Shown one piece after another: positions 27,533 through 37,300 of a DNA stretch of 64,000 bases. The position numbers and the translations under genes are program-made. Source of the DNA: Streptomyces cinnabarinus (GTDB taxonomy: Bacteria > Actinomycetota > Actinomycetes > Streptomycetales > Streptomycetaceae); contig NZ_CP114413.1 in assembly GCF_027270315.1 (NCBI RefSeq), positions 6,200,001-6,264,000 on the forward strand, written 5' to 3'. Every line of letters begins with the position of its first letter. Position 1 is the first letter of the stretch. The notes beneath the pieces were generated by a model. That model ran no database searches, had not been told where the DNA came from, and saw only the letters and a program-made list of their open reading frames with translations.

Positions 27533-30500
27533 GTGGAGACCCAGTCCGTCAGCCCCGTGTTCGTCGGCCGCGCCGAGGAGTTGCAGAACCTGAAGGACGC
27601 GCTCGCCCGCGCCGACGCGGGCGAGCCGCAGGCGCTGCTGCTCGGCGGCGAGGCCGGGGTCGGCAAGACCCGCCTGGTCGAGGAGTTCGCGCGGCACGCC
27701 ACCGACGGCGGAGCCGTCGTCGCGCTCGGCGGCTGTGTCGAGATCGGCGCGGACGGACTGCCCTTCGCCCCCTTCTCCACCGCCCTGCGCGCCCTGCGCC
27801 ACGCACTCCCCGCCGAATTGGCCGCCGCCGCCCACGGCCAGGAGGAGGAACTGGCCCGCCTGCTGCCCGAACTCGGCGCCACCGGCCCCGGCCGCCACGA
27901 CGAGAACGGCACCGCCCGCCTCTTCGAACTCACCGCACGGCTGCTGGAGCGCGTCACCGCCGACCGCACGGTCGTGCTCGCCCTGGAGGACCTGCACTGG
28001 GCCGACGCCTCCACCCGGCACCTCCTCGCCTACCTCTTGCGCACGCTGCGCACCGGCCGCCTGGTCGTCCTCGCCACCTACCGCGCCGACGACATCCACC
28101 GCCGCCACCCGCTGCGCCCCCTGCTCGCCGAACTCGACCGGCTGCGCACCGTCCGCCGGATCGAGCTGGACCGCTTCACCCACGCCGAGGTCGGCCGCCA
28201 GATCGCCGGGATCCTCGCCGCCGAACCCGACCCGGCCCAGGTCGACGAGATCTTCGAACGCTCCGACGGCAACGCCTTCTTCGTCGAGGAACTCGCCGTC
28301 GCCGCCCACGAGGGCTGCTGCACCGGGCTCACCGACTCCCTGCGCGATCTGCTCCTGGTGCGGGTCGAGGCGCTGCCCGAGACCGCCCAGCGGGTCGCCC
28401 GGATCGTCGCCGAGGGCGGCTCCACCGTGGAGTACCGGCTGCTCGCCGCCGTCGCCCGGATCGCCGAGGACGACCTCATCGAGGCTCTGCGGGCGGCCGT
28501 GGGCGCCAGCATCCTCACCCCCGCGCCCGGCGGCGACGGCTACCGCTTCCGGCACTCCCTGGTCCGCGAGGCCGTCGGCGACGACCTGCTGCCCGGCGAG
28601 CGTTCCCGCCTCAACCGTGCCTACGCCGAGGCCCTCCAGGCCGACCCGGGCCTGGTCCCCGCCGACGAACGCGTGATGCGCCTGGCCAGCTACTGGTACC
28701 ACGCCCACGACCCCGCCAAGGCCCTGCCCGCGGTCCTCGACGCCTCCGTCACGGCCCGCCGCCGGCACGCCCACGCCGAGCAACTGCGGCTCCTGGAACG
28801 CGCGATGGAGCTGTGGGACACCGTCCCCGAGGACGTACGGGCCACCCTGCGCCCCGTCGACTACACCGAGGTCTACCCTCCCTGCGGCTGCGACCCCGCC
28901 TCCACCCCCCTGCGCTATCTGGACCTGATGGCCGAGGCCGCCGTCGCCGGACGGCTCTGCGGGGAACGGGAACGCGCACTGAAGATCACCAAGCGGGCGC
29001 TGCACCTCCTGGAGGGGGAGGACGATCCGCTGCGCTCCGCCTGGTTCTGGATCCAGCGCTCCCGGCTGATCCAGGCGCAGGCCCGCGGCGACGGCTGGCA
29101 GGAGATCGCCACCGCCCAGGACCTGGTCCGCGGACTGCCCCCGTCCGAGGTGCACGCCGAGGTACTGGCCACGGTCGCCGCCTGGGCCATGGTCCGCGCC
29201 CCGGGCCCCGAGGCCATGACCGCCGCCGAGCGCGCCGTCGAGTACGCCCGCATGGTCGGCGCCACCGACATCGAGCTGAACGCCCGCCTCACCCTCGGCA
29301 ACCTCCTCGTCGACGCCGGGGACATCGAGGCCGGGCTCGCCCTGATGCACGAGGTACGGGAGCAGGCCCTGCCGCTCGGACTGCCGTCCGTGATCGGCCG
29401 CGGCCACATCAACCTCGGGTCGGTCCTGGTGGGCATCGGCCGCGCCGAGGAGGCGCTGGGCATCCTCCGGGAGGGACTCCGGCTCACCCAGGACCGGGGC
29501 CTGCGCGACTCCGAGGCCTGGATCTGGGCCAACCTCGCCGAGGCGCAGATCTCCCTGGGCCGCTGGGACGAGGGCATCGAGGCGGCGGTCACCGCCCAGC
29601 GCACGGGAGAGGTCGCCAAGCCCCGCGGCTGCGCCGCCCACTGCCTGGCCTACGTCGCGCTCTCCCGCGGCCACCTGGAGGAGGCGGCCCGGTACCTGGC
29701 CGACGGCCGCGCCTCCTACGGCACCCACGACCCCATGCCGCAGAACAACCTGCCGCTGTCCCGGCTCGCCATCACCCTCGCCGCCACCGAGGGCCGCCTC
29801 CCCGACGCCCGCGCCGAACTCGCCCGCACCCTGGACACCGGCTTCCAGCCCGGCACCCAGCGCTACGCCTGGCCCCTGCTGCTGGCCGCCGCCACCGCCG
29901 AGGCCGACGCCCGGGACCTGCCCGCCGCCCGCGAGGGCCGCGCCGAGACCCTGGAACGCGTCCTCACCGCCGTCAAGACCCTCACCACCGATGCCCCCAT
30001 CTGGCACGCCTACGACCAGTGGGTCCGCGCCGAACTCCAGCGCGCCGAGGGACATGCCCCGGTCGAGCTCTGGTCGACGGTGGTCACCGCCTTCGAGCAG
30101 CTCCAGCGCCCCCACGACCTCGCCCAGGTCCGCCACCGGCTCGCCGAGGCGCTGCTCACGGCGGGCGGCGAGGACGACCGCGCCCCCGCGGCCGAGCTGC
30201 TCCGCCTCGCCCACGCGGTCGCCGAGCACCTGGGCGCCCGCCCCCTGGCCGACGAGGTCACCTCGCTCGCCCAGCGGGCCCGGCTGCTCCTGACGTCCGA
30301 GGCCCGCCGCCCCACCGCCGACACCCTCGGCCTCACCACCCGCGAACACGACGTCCTGCGCCTGGTCTCCGCCGGCCGCACCAACCGCCAGATAGCCGAG
30401 GAACTCTTCATCTCCCCGAAGACGGCCAGCGTCCATGTCTCCAACATCCTCGCCAAGCTGGGGGTCGCGGGACGGGGCGAGGCGGCGGCGGTGGCGCATC

Positions 30501-30550
30501 GGTTGGGGTTGTTCGCGAGGGGGGACGAGGAGCGGGTGGGTGCCGGATGA
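27533..30550 (+). CDS. Large ATP-binding LuxR (LAL) family regulator
   Basis: A transcription activator of about 1005 residues. The N-terminal AAA-type ATPase has Walker A GEAGVGKT at residues 39-46 and Walker B VLALEDLHWAD near residue 150. A long region of TPR-like helical repeats follows, and the C-terminal LuxR helix-turn-helix is near residues 930-990 (LTTREHDVLRLVSAGRTN, then AEELFISPKTASVHVSNIL). LAL proteins respond to metabolites such as maltose or act in secondary metabolism; the inducer here is unknown. Possible starts are ATG 27521 and GTG 27533; GATGCT seven bases before the GTG looks like a -10, so the message may be leaderless. Confidence 0.88.
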   Translation: METQSVSPVFVGRAEELQNLKDALARADAGEPQALLLGGEAGVGKTRLVEEFARHATDGGAVVALGGCVEIGADGLPFAPFSTALRALRHALPAELAAAAHGQEEELARLLPELGATGPGRHDENGTARLFELTARLLERVTADRTVVLALEDLHWADASTRHLLAYLLRTLRTGRLVVLATYRADDIHRRHPLRPLLAELDRLRTVRRIELDRFTHAEVGRQIAGILAAEPDPAQVDEIFERSDGNAFFVEELAVAAHEGCCTGLTDSLRDLLLVRVEALPETAQRVARIVAEGGSTVEYRLLAAVARIAEDDLIEALRAAVGASILTPAPGGDGYRFRHSLVREAVGDDLLPGERSRLNRAYAEALQADPGLVPADERVMRLASYWYHAHDPAKALPAVLDASVTARRRHAHAEQLRLLERAMELWDTVPEDVRATLRPVDYTEVYPPCGCDPASTPLRYLDLMAEAAVAGRLCGERERALKITKRALHLLEGEDDPLRSAWFWIQRSRLIQAQARGDGWQEIATAQDLVRGLPPSEVHAEVLATVAAWAMVRAPGPEAMTAAERAVEYARMVGATDIELNARLTLGNLLVDAGDIEAGLALMHEVREQALPLGLPSVIGRGHINLGSVLVGIGRAEEALGILREGLRLTQDRGLRDSEAWIWANLAEAQISLGRWDEGIEAAVTAQRTGEVAKPRGCAAHCLAYVALSRGHLEEAARYLADGRASYGTHDPMPQNNLPLSRLAITLAATEGRLPDARAELARTLDTGFQPGTQRYAWPLLLAAATAEADARDLPAAREGRAETLERVLTAVKTLTTDAPIWHAYDQWVRAELQRAEGHAPVELWSTVVTAFEQLQRPHDLAQVRHRLAEALLTAGGEDDRAPAAELLRLAHAVAEHLGARPLADEVTSLAQRARLLLTSEARRPTADTLGLTTREHDVLRLVSAGRTNRQIAEELFISPKTASVHVSNILAKLGVAGRGEAAAVAHRLGLFARGDEERVGAG

Positions 30551-30560
30551 CCAGTGACCG

Positions 30561-30600
30561 ACTCCGCCACGTGCCATGGAACTCCGCCACGCGCCACGGA
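30561..30600 (+). repeat. Tandem 20-bp duplication
   Basis: Two adjacent 20-base units beginning ACTCCGCCACG and identical at 18 of 20 positions lie directly between the LuxR stop and the next small gene. The duplication may simply be slippage. Confidence 0.6.
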
Positions 30601-30610
30601 AAGGGAAGCG

Positions 30611-30802
30611 ATGTTCAACACCTTCGAGGAACTGTTCGCACCTGGCCGTAAGCACACCCGCGACGAGCAGAACCGGCTGGAGCTCACCCGCGTGGACGTG
30701 GGGGACGGGGATCCGGGGCGGGGGCCGATAGATCTGTCGTCCGGGAAGGTCGTCGTACGGAAGCCGGTGGAGGAGCCGGAGTCCGAGTCGGACGAGGGCT
30801 GA
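30611..30802 (+). CDS. Small protein, DUF6191-like
   Basis: A 63-residue cytoplasmic protein. The opening FNTFEELFAPGRKHTRDEQNR and the PIDLSSGKVVVR strand resemble small actinobacterial proteins I recall as DUF6191. No role is known. ATG start with GGAAAGGGAAG upstream. It lies 60 bases after the LuxR gene, behind the tandem duplication. Confidence 0.6.
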   Translation: MFNTFEELFAPGRKHTRDEQNRLELTRVDVGDGDPGRGPIDLSSGKVVVRKPVEEPESESDEG

Positions 30803-30812
30803 GACGTCGGTC

Positions 30813-31985
30813 CTAGCTCACCCGCACCTCCAGAATCCGGTCGTCCGAGTCCTCCGGGCTGCCCCGGCCGTCCGTATTGCTGGTGACCAGCCACAGCTTG
30901 TCGCCGCCAGCCGGTACCACCGTGCGCAGCCGGCCGTAGTCACCCTCGAAGAACGCCTGCGGCTCCGCCGAGGCCTCCGTGCCCTTCAGCGGGATCCGCC
31001 ACAGGCGCGCGCCCCGCAGGCCCGCCATCCAGATCGAGCCCTCGGCGTAGGCGATACCGCTGGGGGAGGCCTCGTCGGTGGTCCACTGGGCTATCGGGTT
31101 GTGGAACGCCGGGTCGTCGGACTCGCCCTCCGCCTCCGGCCAGCCGTAGTTGTCGCCCGGCTTGATCGCGTTCAGTTCGTCCCAGGTGTCCTGCCCGAAC
31201 TCCGCGGCGAACAGGCGCTGTTTCGCGTCCCAGGCCAGGCCCTGCACATTGCGGTGGCCGTAGGAGTACACGGGGGAGTCGGGGAAGGGGTTGCCCGGGG
31301 CGGGTTGGCCCTCCGGGGTCAGGCGCAGGATCTTGCCGCCCAGGGACTCCTTGTCCTGGGACAGGCCCTCCTCGCCGCTCTCGCCGGTGCCCACGTAGAG
31401 CATTTTGTCGGGGCCGAAGGCGATCCTGCCGCCGTTATGGACAAAGCCCTTGGGGATGCCCCGGAAGACCGTGTCGGGTGCGCCCAGTTGCTCACCGGAC
31501 GGCTTGTCCGCGTCGTACAGCATGCGGACGATGCGGTTGTCGGACGCCGAGGTGAAGTAGGCGTAGACCATGTGGTCCGAGGCGTAGTCCGGGGAGAGGG
31601 CGAGGCCCATCAGGCCGCCTTCCCCGGCCGGGGAGACCCCGGGCACCTCGCCCAGCTCGGTCGTCTTGCCCGTCCTGGGATCCACCCGGGTGATCGTGGC
31701 CTCGTCACGTGAGGAGACGAGCAGGGTGCCGTCGGGGAGCGGGGCCAGGCCCCAGGGGGTGTCCAGATCCTCGGCGACGGTGCGCACCACCTCGGCGGAG
31801 CCCTTCGCGGGCGCTGCCTCCTCGGTCGTCCCGGACGAGGGCGGTGCCGCCGATGTCGCATCGCGAGACGCCGTGCCGTCACCGCCGGCGGACGATCCCC
31901 CTTCGTCGTCGGAGGAGCACCCGGCCGTCAGCAGGAGCGCGGCCGTGGCCAAAACGGCCGTCACAGCTCGACGTTGCACGATCAT
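30813..31985 (-). CDS. PQQ-dependent sugar dehydrogenase-like lipoprotein
   Basis: A 390-residue exported beta-propeller of the glucose/sorbosone dehydrogenase family. The signal peptide ends in LLLTAGC (lipidated Cys23), then a Ser/Gly/Glu-rich linker. The propeller begins at DLDTPWGLAPLPDGTLLVSSRD, with repeated blades such as YSYGHRNVQGLAWD and GLMGLALSPDYASDH. Members oxidise aldose sugars when loaded with PQQ; activity here is not certain. I start at the ATG (MIVQRRAV) with GAAGGGACC upstream rather than a second ATG 33 bases earlier. Confidence 0.87.
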   Translation of the reverse strand: MIVQRRAVTAVLATAALLLTAGCSSDDEGGSSAGGDGTASRDATSAAPPSSGTTEEAAPAKGSAEVVRTVAEDLDTPWGLAPLPDGTLLVSSRDEATITRVDPRTGKTTELGEVPGVSPAGEGGLMGLALSPDYASDHMVYAYFTSASDNRIVRMLYDADKPSGEQLGAPDTVFRGIPKGFVHNGGRIAFGPDKMLYVGTGESGEEGLSQDKESLGGKILRLTPEGQPAPGNPFPDSPVYSYGHRNVQGLAWDAKQRLFAAEFGQDTWDELNAIKPGDNYGWPEAEGESDDPAFHNPIAQWTTDEASPSGIAYAEGSIWMAGLRGARLWRIPLKGTEASAEPQAFFEGDYGRLRTVVPAGGDKLWLVTSNTDGRGSPEDSDDRILEVRVS

Positions 31986-32119
31986 GGTCCCTTCGACGGG
32001 GCGGCTACTACTTGTCATACACCGCTCGCGCCTCACAGGTTCCCGATCACGACATCCCGAATCTCGATCACCGCGGCCGTGCACGGGGACGCCGCAGGCC
32101 GGATCAGCCCTGGGGCCCC

Positions 32120-33118
32120 CTAGTCCCACGACCCCCGAGCCCCCGGCAGCGCCCCGATCTCCGCCAGGTCCTCCGCCGTGAGCCGCAGCTCCGCCGCCCC
32201 CGCGTTCTCCGCCACCCAGCGTTCCCGCTTGGCGCCGGGGGCCGGGACCACGTGCCGGCCCTGGGCCAGGACCCACGCCAGGGCCACCTGGGCAGGGGGG
32301 ACGTGCTCGCCGTGGCGGCGGGCGATGCGCCGCAGGCCCACGACTATGGGCTGGTTGGCCGCCATCATCTCCGCCGTGAAGCGAGGGTGGCGGGCGCGGA
32401 CGTCGTCCGGTTCGAAACCCTCGCCCGGGGTCAGGGTGCCGGTGAGGAAGCCGTTGCCGAGCGGCATCGCCGCCAGGAAGCCGATCCCGCGCGCCTCGCA
32501 CCACGGAAGCAGCGCCTCCAGCGCCTCCGGTGACCACACCGAGAGCTCCGCCTGCACCGCGCTCACCGGGAAGACCTGCTGCATCCGCCGCAACTGCCGC
32601 AGCGTGCTGTCGTGCAGGCCCGCCCCGGACCGCCGCCCGCCGCGCGCGCCGACCGCGCACATGCCCAACGCCCTTACTTTTCCGGCCTGGACGAGCTCCG
32701 CCATCGCCCCCCAGGTCTCCTCGACCGGGACCTCGGGGTCGGCGCGGTGCAGCTGGTACAGGTCGATCACGTCGGTCTGGAGCCGCCGCAGCGAGGCGTC
32801 GCAGGCCCGCTTCACGTATCCGGGGCGGCCGTTGGCGACGATGTGCTGCTCGCCGGCCAGCAGTCCGACCTTGGTCGACACGAAGGCGTCCGGCCGCCGC
32901 TCCTTCAACACCCGCCCCAGCAGCAGCTCGTTGGTGAACGGGCCGTACATGTCGGCGGTGTCCAGCAGCGTCGAGCCCAGATCGAGCGCCCGGTGCACGG
33001 CCCTCAGCGACTCGTCACCACGCTGCCGCGATCCGCTGTACGCCCAGCTCATCGGCATGCACCCGAGTCCGACAGCCCCCACCGCGAGCGCCGCCGCGCC
33101 GATCGTCCTGCGCTCCAC
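32120..33118 (-). CDS. Aldo/keto reductase
   Basis: A 332-residue NADPH-dependent oxidoreductase of the aldo-keto reductase superfamily. The catalytic Asp and Tyr are in LDTADMYGP near residue 52, the Lys is in STKVGL and the His is in YQLHRADP. The cofactor region is near the end (VPAPGAKRERWVAEN). The physiological substrate is unknown. A GTG at 33118 preceded by GGGAGGG is the likeliest start; a GTG at 33160 would add 14 residues. Stands alone on the minus strand. Confidence 0.88.
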   Translation of the reverse strand: MERRTIGAAALAVGAVGLGCMPMSWAYSGSRQRGDESLRAVHRALDLGSTLLDTADMYGPFTNELLLGRVLKERRPDAFVSTKVGLLAGEQHIVANGRPGYVKRACDASLRRLQTDVIDLYQLHRADPEVPVEETWGAMAELVQAGKVRALGMCAVGARGGRRSGAGLHDSTLRQLRRMQQVFPVSAVQAELSVWSPEALEALLPWCEARGIGFLAAMPLGNGFLTGTLTPGEGFEPDDVRARHPRFTAEMMAANQPIVVGLRRIARRHGEHVPPAQVALAWVLAQGRHVVPAPGAKRERWVAENAGAAELRLTAEDLAEIGALPGARGSWD

Positions 33119-33194
33119 CTGGCCGTAACCCTCCCTCTTCCGGCACCCCAACCTAACCAATGCCGTTCAGGCCACCTGACATAGCCTCCAGAGC

Positions 33195-34169
33195 ATGACT
33201 CCTGACGTGTGGCTTCCCATCCCGCCGGAAGAGATCGAGGGGCTCCCCGAGGGGCCGCGGTACCGCTTCTGGGACGGTGCCGAGGACTACCCCGCGGACC
33301 CCGCCGCGTGCGCCTTCTACGTCGTCCCCTACATGAAGCCGCCGGGGCTCGGACAGCGCCCGCTGTCCAGGATGAGCTCCGTCGAGGTCGTCCAGACACT
33401 GTCCGCCGGCACCGATCACGTCGAGCCGGGGATGCGGCACCTGCGTCCCGGCGTCCAGCTCTGCAACGCGCGCGGGGTGCACGAGGCGAGCACCGCCGAG
33501 CTGACCCTCGCGCTGATCCTGGCCTCGCTGCGCGGCATCCCCGACTTCGTGCGCGCCCAGGACCGGGGGGAGTGGCTCGGCGGGTTCCGGCCCGCGCTGG
33601 CCGACAAGACCGTCCTCATCGTCGGATACGGCTCCATCGGCGCCGCCATCGAGGACCGGCTCGCGCCGTTCGAGCTCGCGCGGGTGGCGCGCGTCGCGCG
33701 CTCCGAGCGCACCACGGCGCGCGGTCCAGTGCTTCCGCTCACCCAACTCCCCGCCCTGCTCCCCGAGGCGGACGTCGTTGTGCTGTCCACACCGCTCACC
33801 GAATCCACCCGTCACCTGGTCGACGCGGGCTTCCTGGCCCGGATGAAGGACGGCGCGCTCCTGGTGAACGTCGCCCGCGGCGGAGTCGTCGACACCAAGG
33901 CCCTGCTCGCCGAGGTGGAGACCGGGCGCATCACCGCGGCGCTCGATGTCACCGACCCCGAACCCCTGCCCCCCGCCCACCCGTTGTGGCAGGCGCCCGG
34001 CGTGCTCATCAGCCCGCACGTGGGCGGCCCCACGTCCGCCTTCATGCCCCGCGCCAAACGACTGCTGGCCGACCAGTTGAGCCGTTTCGTGAACCGGGAG
34101 CCGCTGCGCAACGTGATCCTTACGACGGGCACACCCAGCGGCCCGTCGACCGACGCAACAGCCACGTAA
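33195..34169 (+). CDS. D-isomer specific 2-hydroxyacid dehydrogenase
   Basis: A 324-residue NAD(P)-dependent dehydrogenase of the D-2-hydroxyacid family. The Rossmann motif is LIVGYGSIGAAIEDRL near residue 140, the catalytic Arg is in NVARGGVVDTKAL and the His is in ISPHVGG. The substrate could be glyoxylate/hydroxypyruvate or a 2-oxoacid; it is not serine-pathway SerA, which is present later. ATG start, divergent from the aldo-keto reductase with 76 bases between them. Confidence 0.88.
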   Translation: MTPDVWLPIPPEEIEGLPEGPRYRFWDGAEDYPADPAACAFYVVPYMKPPGLGQRPLSRMSSVEVVQTLSAGTDHVEPGMRHLRPGVQLCNARGVHEASTAELTLALILASLRGIPDFVRAQDRGEWLGGFRPALADKTVLIVGYGSIGAAIEDRLAPFELARVARVARSERTTARGPVLPLTQLPALLPEADVVVLSTPLTESTRHLVDAGFLARMKDGALLVNVARGGVVDTKALLAEVETGRITAALDVTDPEPLPPAHPLWQAPGVLISPHVGGPTSAFMPRAKRLLADQLSRFVNREPLRNVILTTGTPSGPSTDATAT

Positions 34170-34367
34170 TCCGGTTCGGGTACCCTCCGCAATCCTCTGA
34201 ACGCGGTCCGTGCCCGCATCCCCGCTGGTCGTCACGGAGCGTAGAGAACCTATGTCCCTGAGTGACGAGACTGGTGTATCGTCCCGACAGGGGCTGCGCC
34301 GCGCACCGTTCGGCGCCGGGGATGGACATTTCAGACTGTGAGGGGGGCGACGGGCGATGCACGGCCT

Positions 34368-37300
34368 ATGGACCAACGATCCGACGCGGCGGGGCCGCCG
34401 ACGGCGACCCTGGCGCACGGCCGCGCGCAGACGCGGTCATCACGGCAACCACCACCACAGCCATCACCGCAGGCACAGCGGCCGCCGCAGGCATGCGCAC
34501 CCGGCGCACCGGGACACGCGGGACCCGGGAGCGGCGCGGACCGGGAGGGACCGGTGACCTCGCCGCCTCCCACGACCACCCTCAACGGAGCGTTGCGGGC
34601 CCGCCCTTCGTCGGGGGCGCTGCCCCGGCCGCCGTCCTGCGGCGCCGGGTCCGGCATGGTCCCCCAACTCGTCCTGGCCGTGGTCTGCGCGGGATACGCC
34701 GTCGGTTCCGCGCTCGGCTGGGGTTCAGATCAACTCGCGCTCATCATGGGTGACTTCGGGCTGAGCGCCGCGGCCGCCACCGCCGCCGTGAGCTGCTTCC
34801 TCTACGCCCGCAGCCGCCGTATCCGCTTTCGTCCCGCCTGGCTGCTGTTCGCCCTCTCCTCGGTGATGGCCGCCCTCGGCAACCTCGTCTGGGGGTGGTA
34901 CGAGGTCGTACTCGGGCGCCCCGTGCCCAGCCCCAGCTACGCGGACGGGTTCTTCCTCTGCTTCGCCCCGCCCGCCATCGTGGGGCTGCTGGTCCTCGCC
35001 AAGCGCCCGGTGACCAAGGCCGGTTGGGTCTGCCTGGGGCTGGACGCCTGGCTGATCGGCGGCTCCCTGCTCACCCTGTCGTGGAGCCTCGCCCTCGCCC
35101 AGACCGCGGCCGCCTCCGAGGCGACGAGCGTGTCGCACACCGCGCTCTCGCTCGCCTATCCGCTGCTGGACATCGCCCTGGTCAGCATGGTGCTCGCGCT
35201 GCACTTCAGGCGTTCGTCGGTGAACCGCACCGCGGTCAACACCGCGATCGGGGCGCTCGCCCTGACCGTGATGTGCGACGCCCTGTTCACTTCGCCGCTG
35301 ATGCACAACAACTACCGCTCCGGCCAACTCCTCGACGCGGGCTGGTTCGCCGGCTCGCTGCTGCTCGCCTACGCCCCCTGGGCCACTCCCCGGGGCGGTG
35401 ACGCCGAGCGGCAGGAGAGCGAGGGGCACACGCGCGTGGTGCACGAGCACCTGCCGGGACAGCGCGGTGCCGGCCACCACCATCCGCCCGCCCATCCGCC
35501 CGCCCAGGGAGGTGATCGCAGCCGGTACCCGGCGGCCCGTCCGATCGCCGGCTCACTGGCCGCGCTCACGCCCTATCTCGCCGCCGCCGTCTGCACCTTG
35601 GGGATTCTCTACAACGTCCTCAACGGCCGCAGCGTCGACCGCGTCGTGCTCATCACCGGCGGCACCGTCGTGCTCGCGCTGGTGATGCGCCAGGGCATCA
35701 TGCTGATCGACAACATCACCCTCACCCAGGAACTGGCCCAGAAGGAGAACCACTTCCGCTCCCTGGTGCAGGGCTCCAGCGACGTCATCATGATCGCCGC
35801 CCCGAACGGCATCCTCCGCTATGTCTCCCCGGCCGCGGCCGGCGTCTACGGCCGCCCCGCGGAGGAGCTGGTGGGTACCGAACTGGCCAACCTCATCCAC
35901 CCGGAGGACCTGGGCTGCGTGGTGCACGAGGTGCGCCGTTTCCTCGCCGCCAGCCCGCCCGAGGAACCCACCACGCGCATCGAGTGCCGGTTCCGGTCCG
36001 GCGAGGGCGGCTGGCTGAACGTCGAGTCCACCGTCAACCGTCATCACGGCGGACTCATCTTCAACAGCCGGGACGTGACCGAAAGAGTGCGCCTCCAGGC
36101 GCAGCTCCAGCACAACGCCGAGCACGACCCGCTCACCGACCTGCCCAACCGCGCCCTGTTCACCCAGCGCGTGCAGCAGGCCCTGTCCGGCCGCCGGGTC
36201 TCCGACCGCGGCGCCGCCCTGCGCGGCACCGCCGTCCTCTTCATCGACCTGGACGGATTCAAGGCCGTCAACGACACGATCGGGCACCAGGCCGGGGACG
36301 AACTGCTCGTCCAGGCCGCCCGGCGGCTCCAGGAGGCGGTGCGGCACGGCGACACCGCGTCCAGACTGGGCGGCGACGAGTTCGCCGCGCTCATCGTCGG
36401 GGACGGCACCCGTGACCGCACCGCCCGCGAACGGCACATCCTGGAGCTCGCCGACCGCCTCCGGGCCACGCTGTCGCAGCCGTACGTCATCGACGGCAAC
36501 GATGTCCGGGTGGCCGCCTCCATCGGGGTCGCCTTCGCCGAGCCCGGCCTCGGCGCGGGCGAGCTGCTGCGCAACGCCGACCTCGCGATGTACCGCGCCA
36601 AGGCGGCCGGCAAGGGCCGGGTCGAGCTGTACAAGCCGCAGATGCAGCAGGACGTCGTACGCAAGGCGGAGCTGGCGACGCGGCTGCGGGCCGCGCTGCA
36701 CGACGGTGAGTTCGCGCTGCTGCACCAGCCGGTGGTGTCCCTGGCGGACGGCCGGATCACGTCGGTCGCCGCCCAGGCGCGCTGGCGGTCCTCGCAAGGG
36801 GTGCTGTTCACGCCCGCCGAGTTCCTGCGGGTCTCCGAGGACAGCGACAAGACCGCCGAGCTGGGCCGCTGGATGCTGCACGAGGCCGTGGAGCAGGCCG
36901 CCGAGCGCACCGCGACCGGGGTCTCGGTGCCGGTCAGCGTGCGGATGAGCGCGCGACGGCTGCTGGACCGCTCGATGCCGCTGGACTCGATCGAGGCCCT
37001 GCTCACCCGGCACGGCCTGCCCTCGGGCGGGCTGGTGATCGAGCTGTCCGACACGGACGTCCGGGTCTCGCCGGACGAGCTGGAGCGCCGTCTGGGCGCG
37101 CTGCGCAGACTGGGCGTGCGGATCGCGCTGGACGGCTTCGGCAGCGGCTGTGCGGCGATCACGGCGCTGCGCAGGCTCCCCGTGGACATCCTCAAGCTGG
37201 ACCGCGGGCTGGTCGACGGCGTCGTGGAGTCCGCGCGGCTGCACAAGATCACCAGTGGGCTGCTGCGGATCGCCACCGACCTGGGGCTCCAGTCCCTGGC

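Noticed and set aside
27506..30655. 1049-codon minus-strand open frame across the LuxR regulator
   Set aside because: It is the antisense shadow of the LAL gene; its product is Gly/Val/Asp-rich low complexity with no domain.
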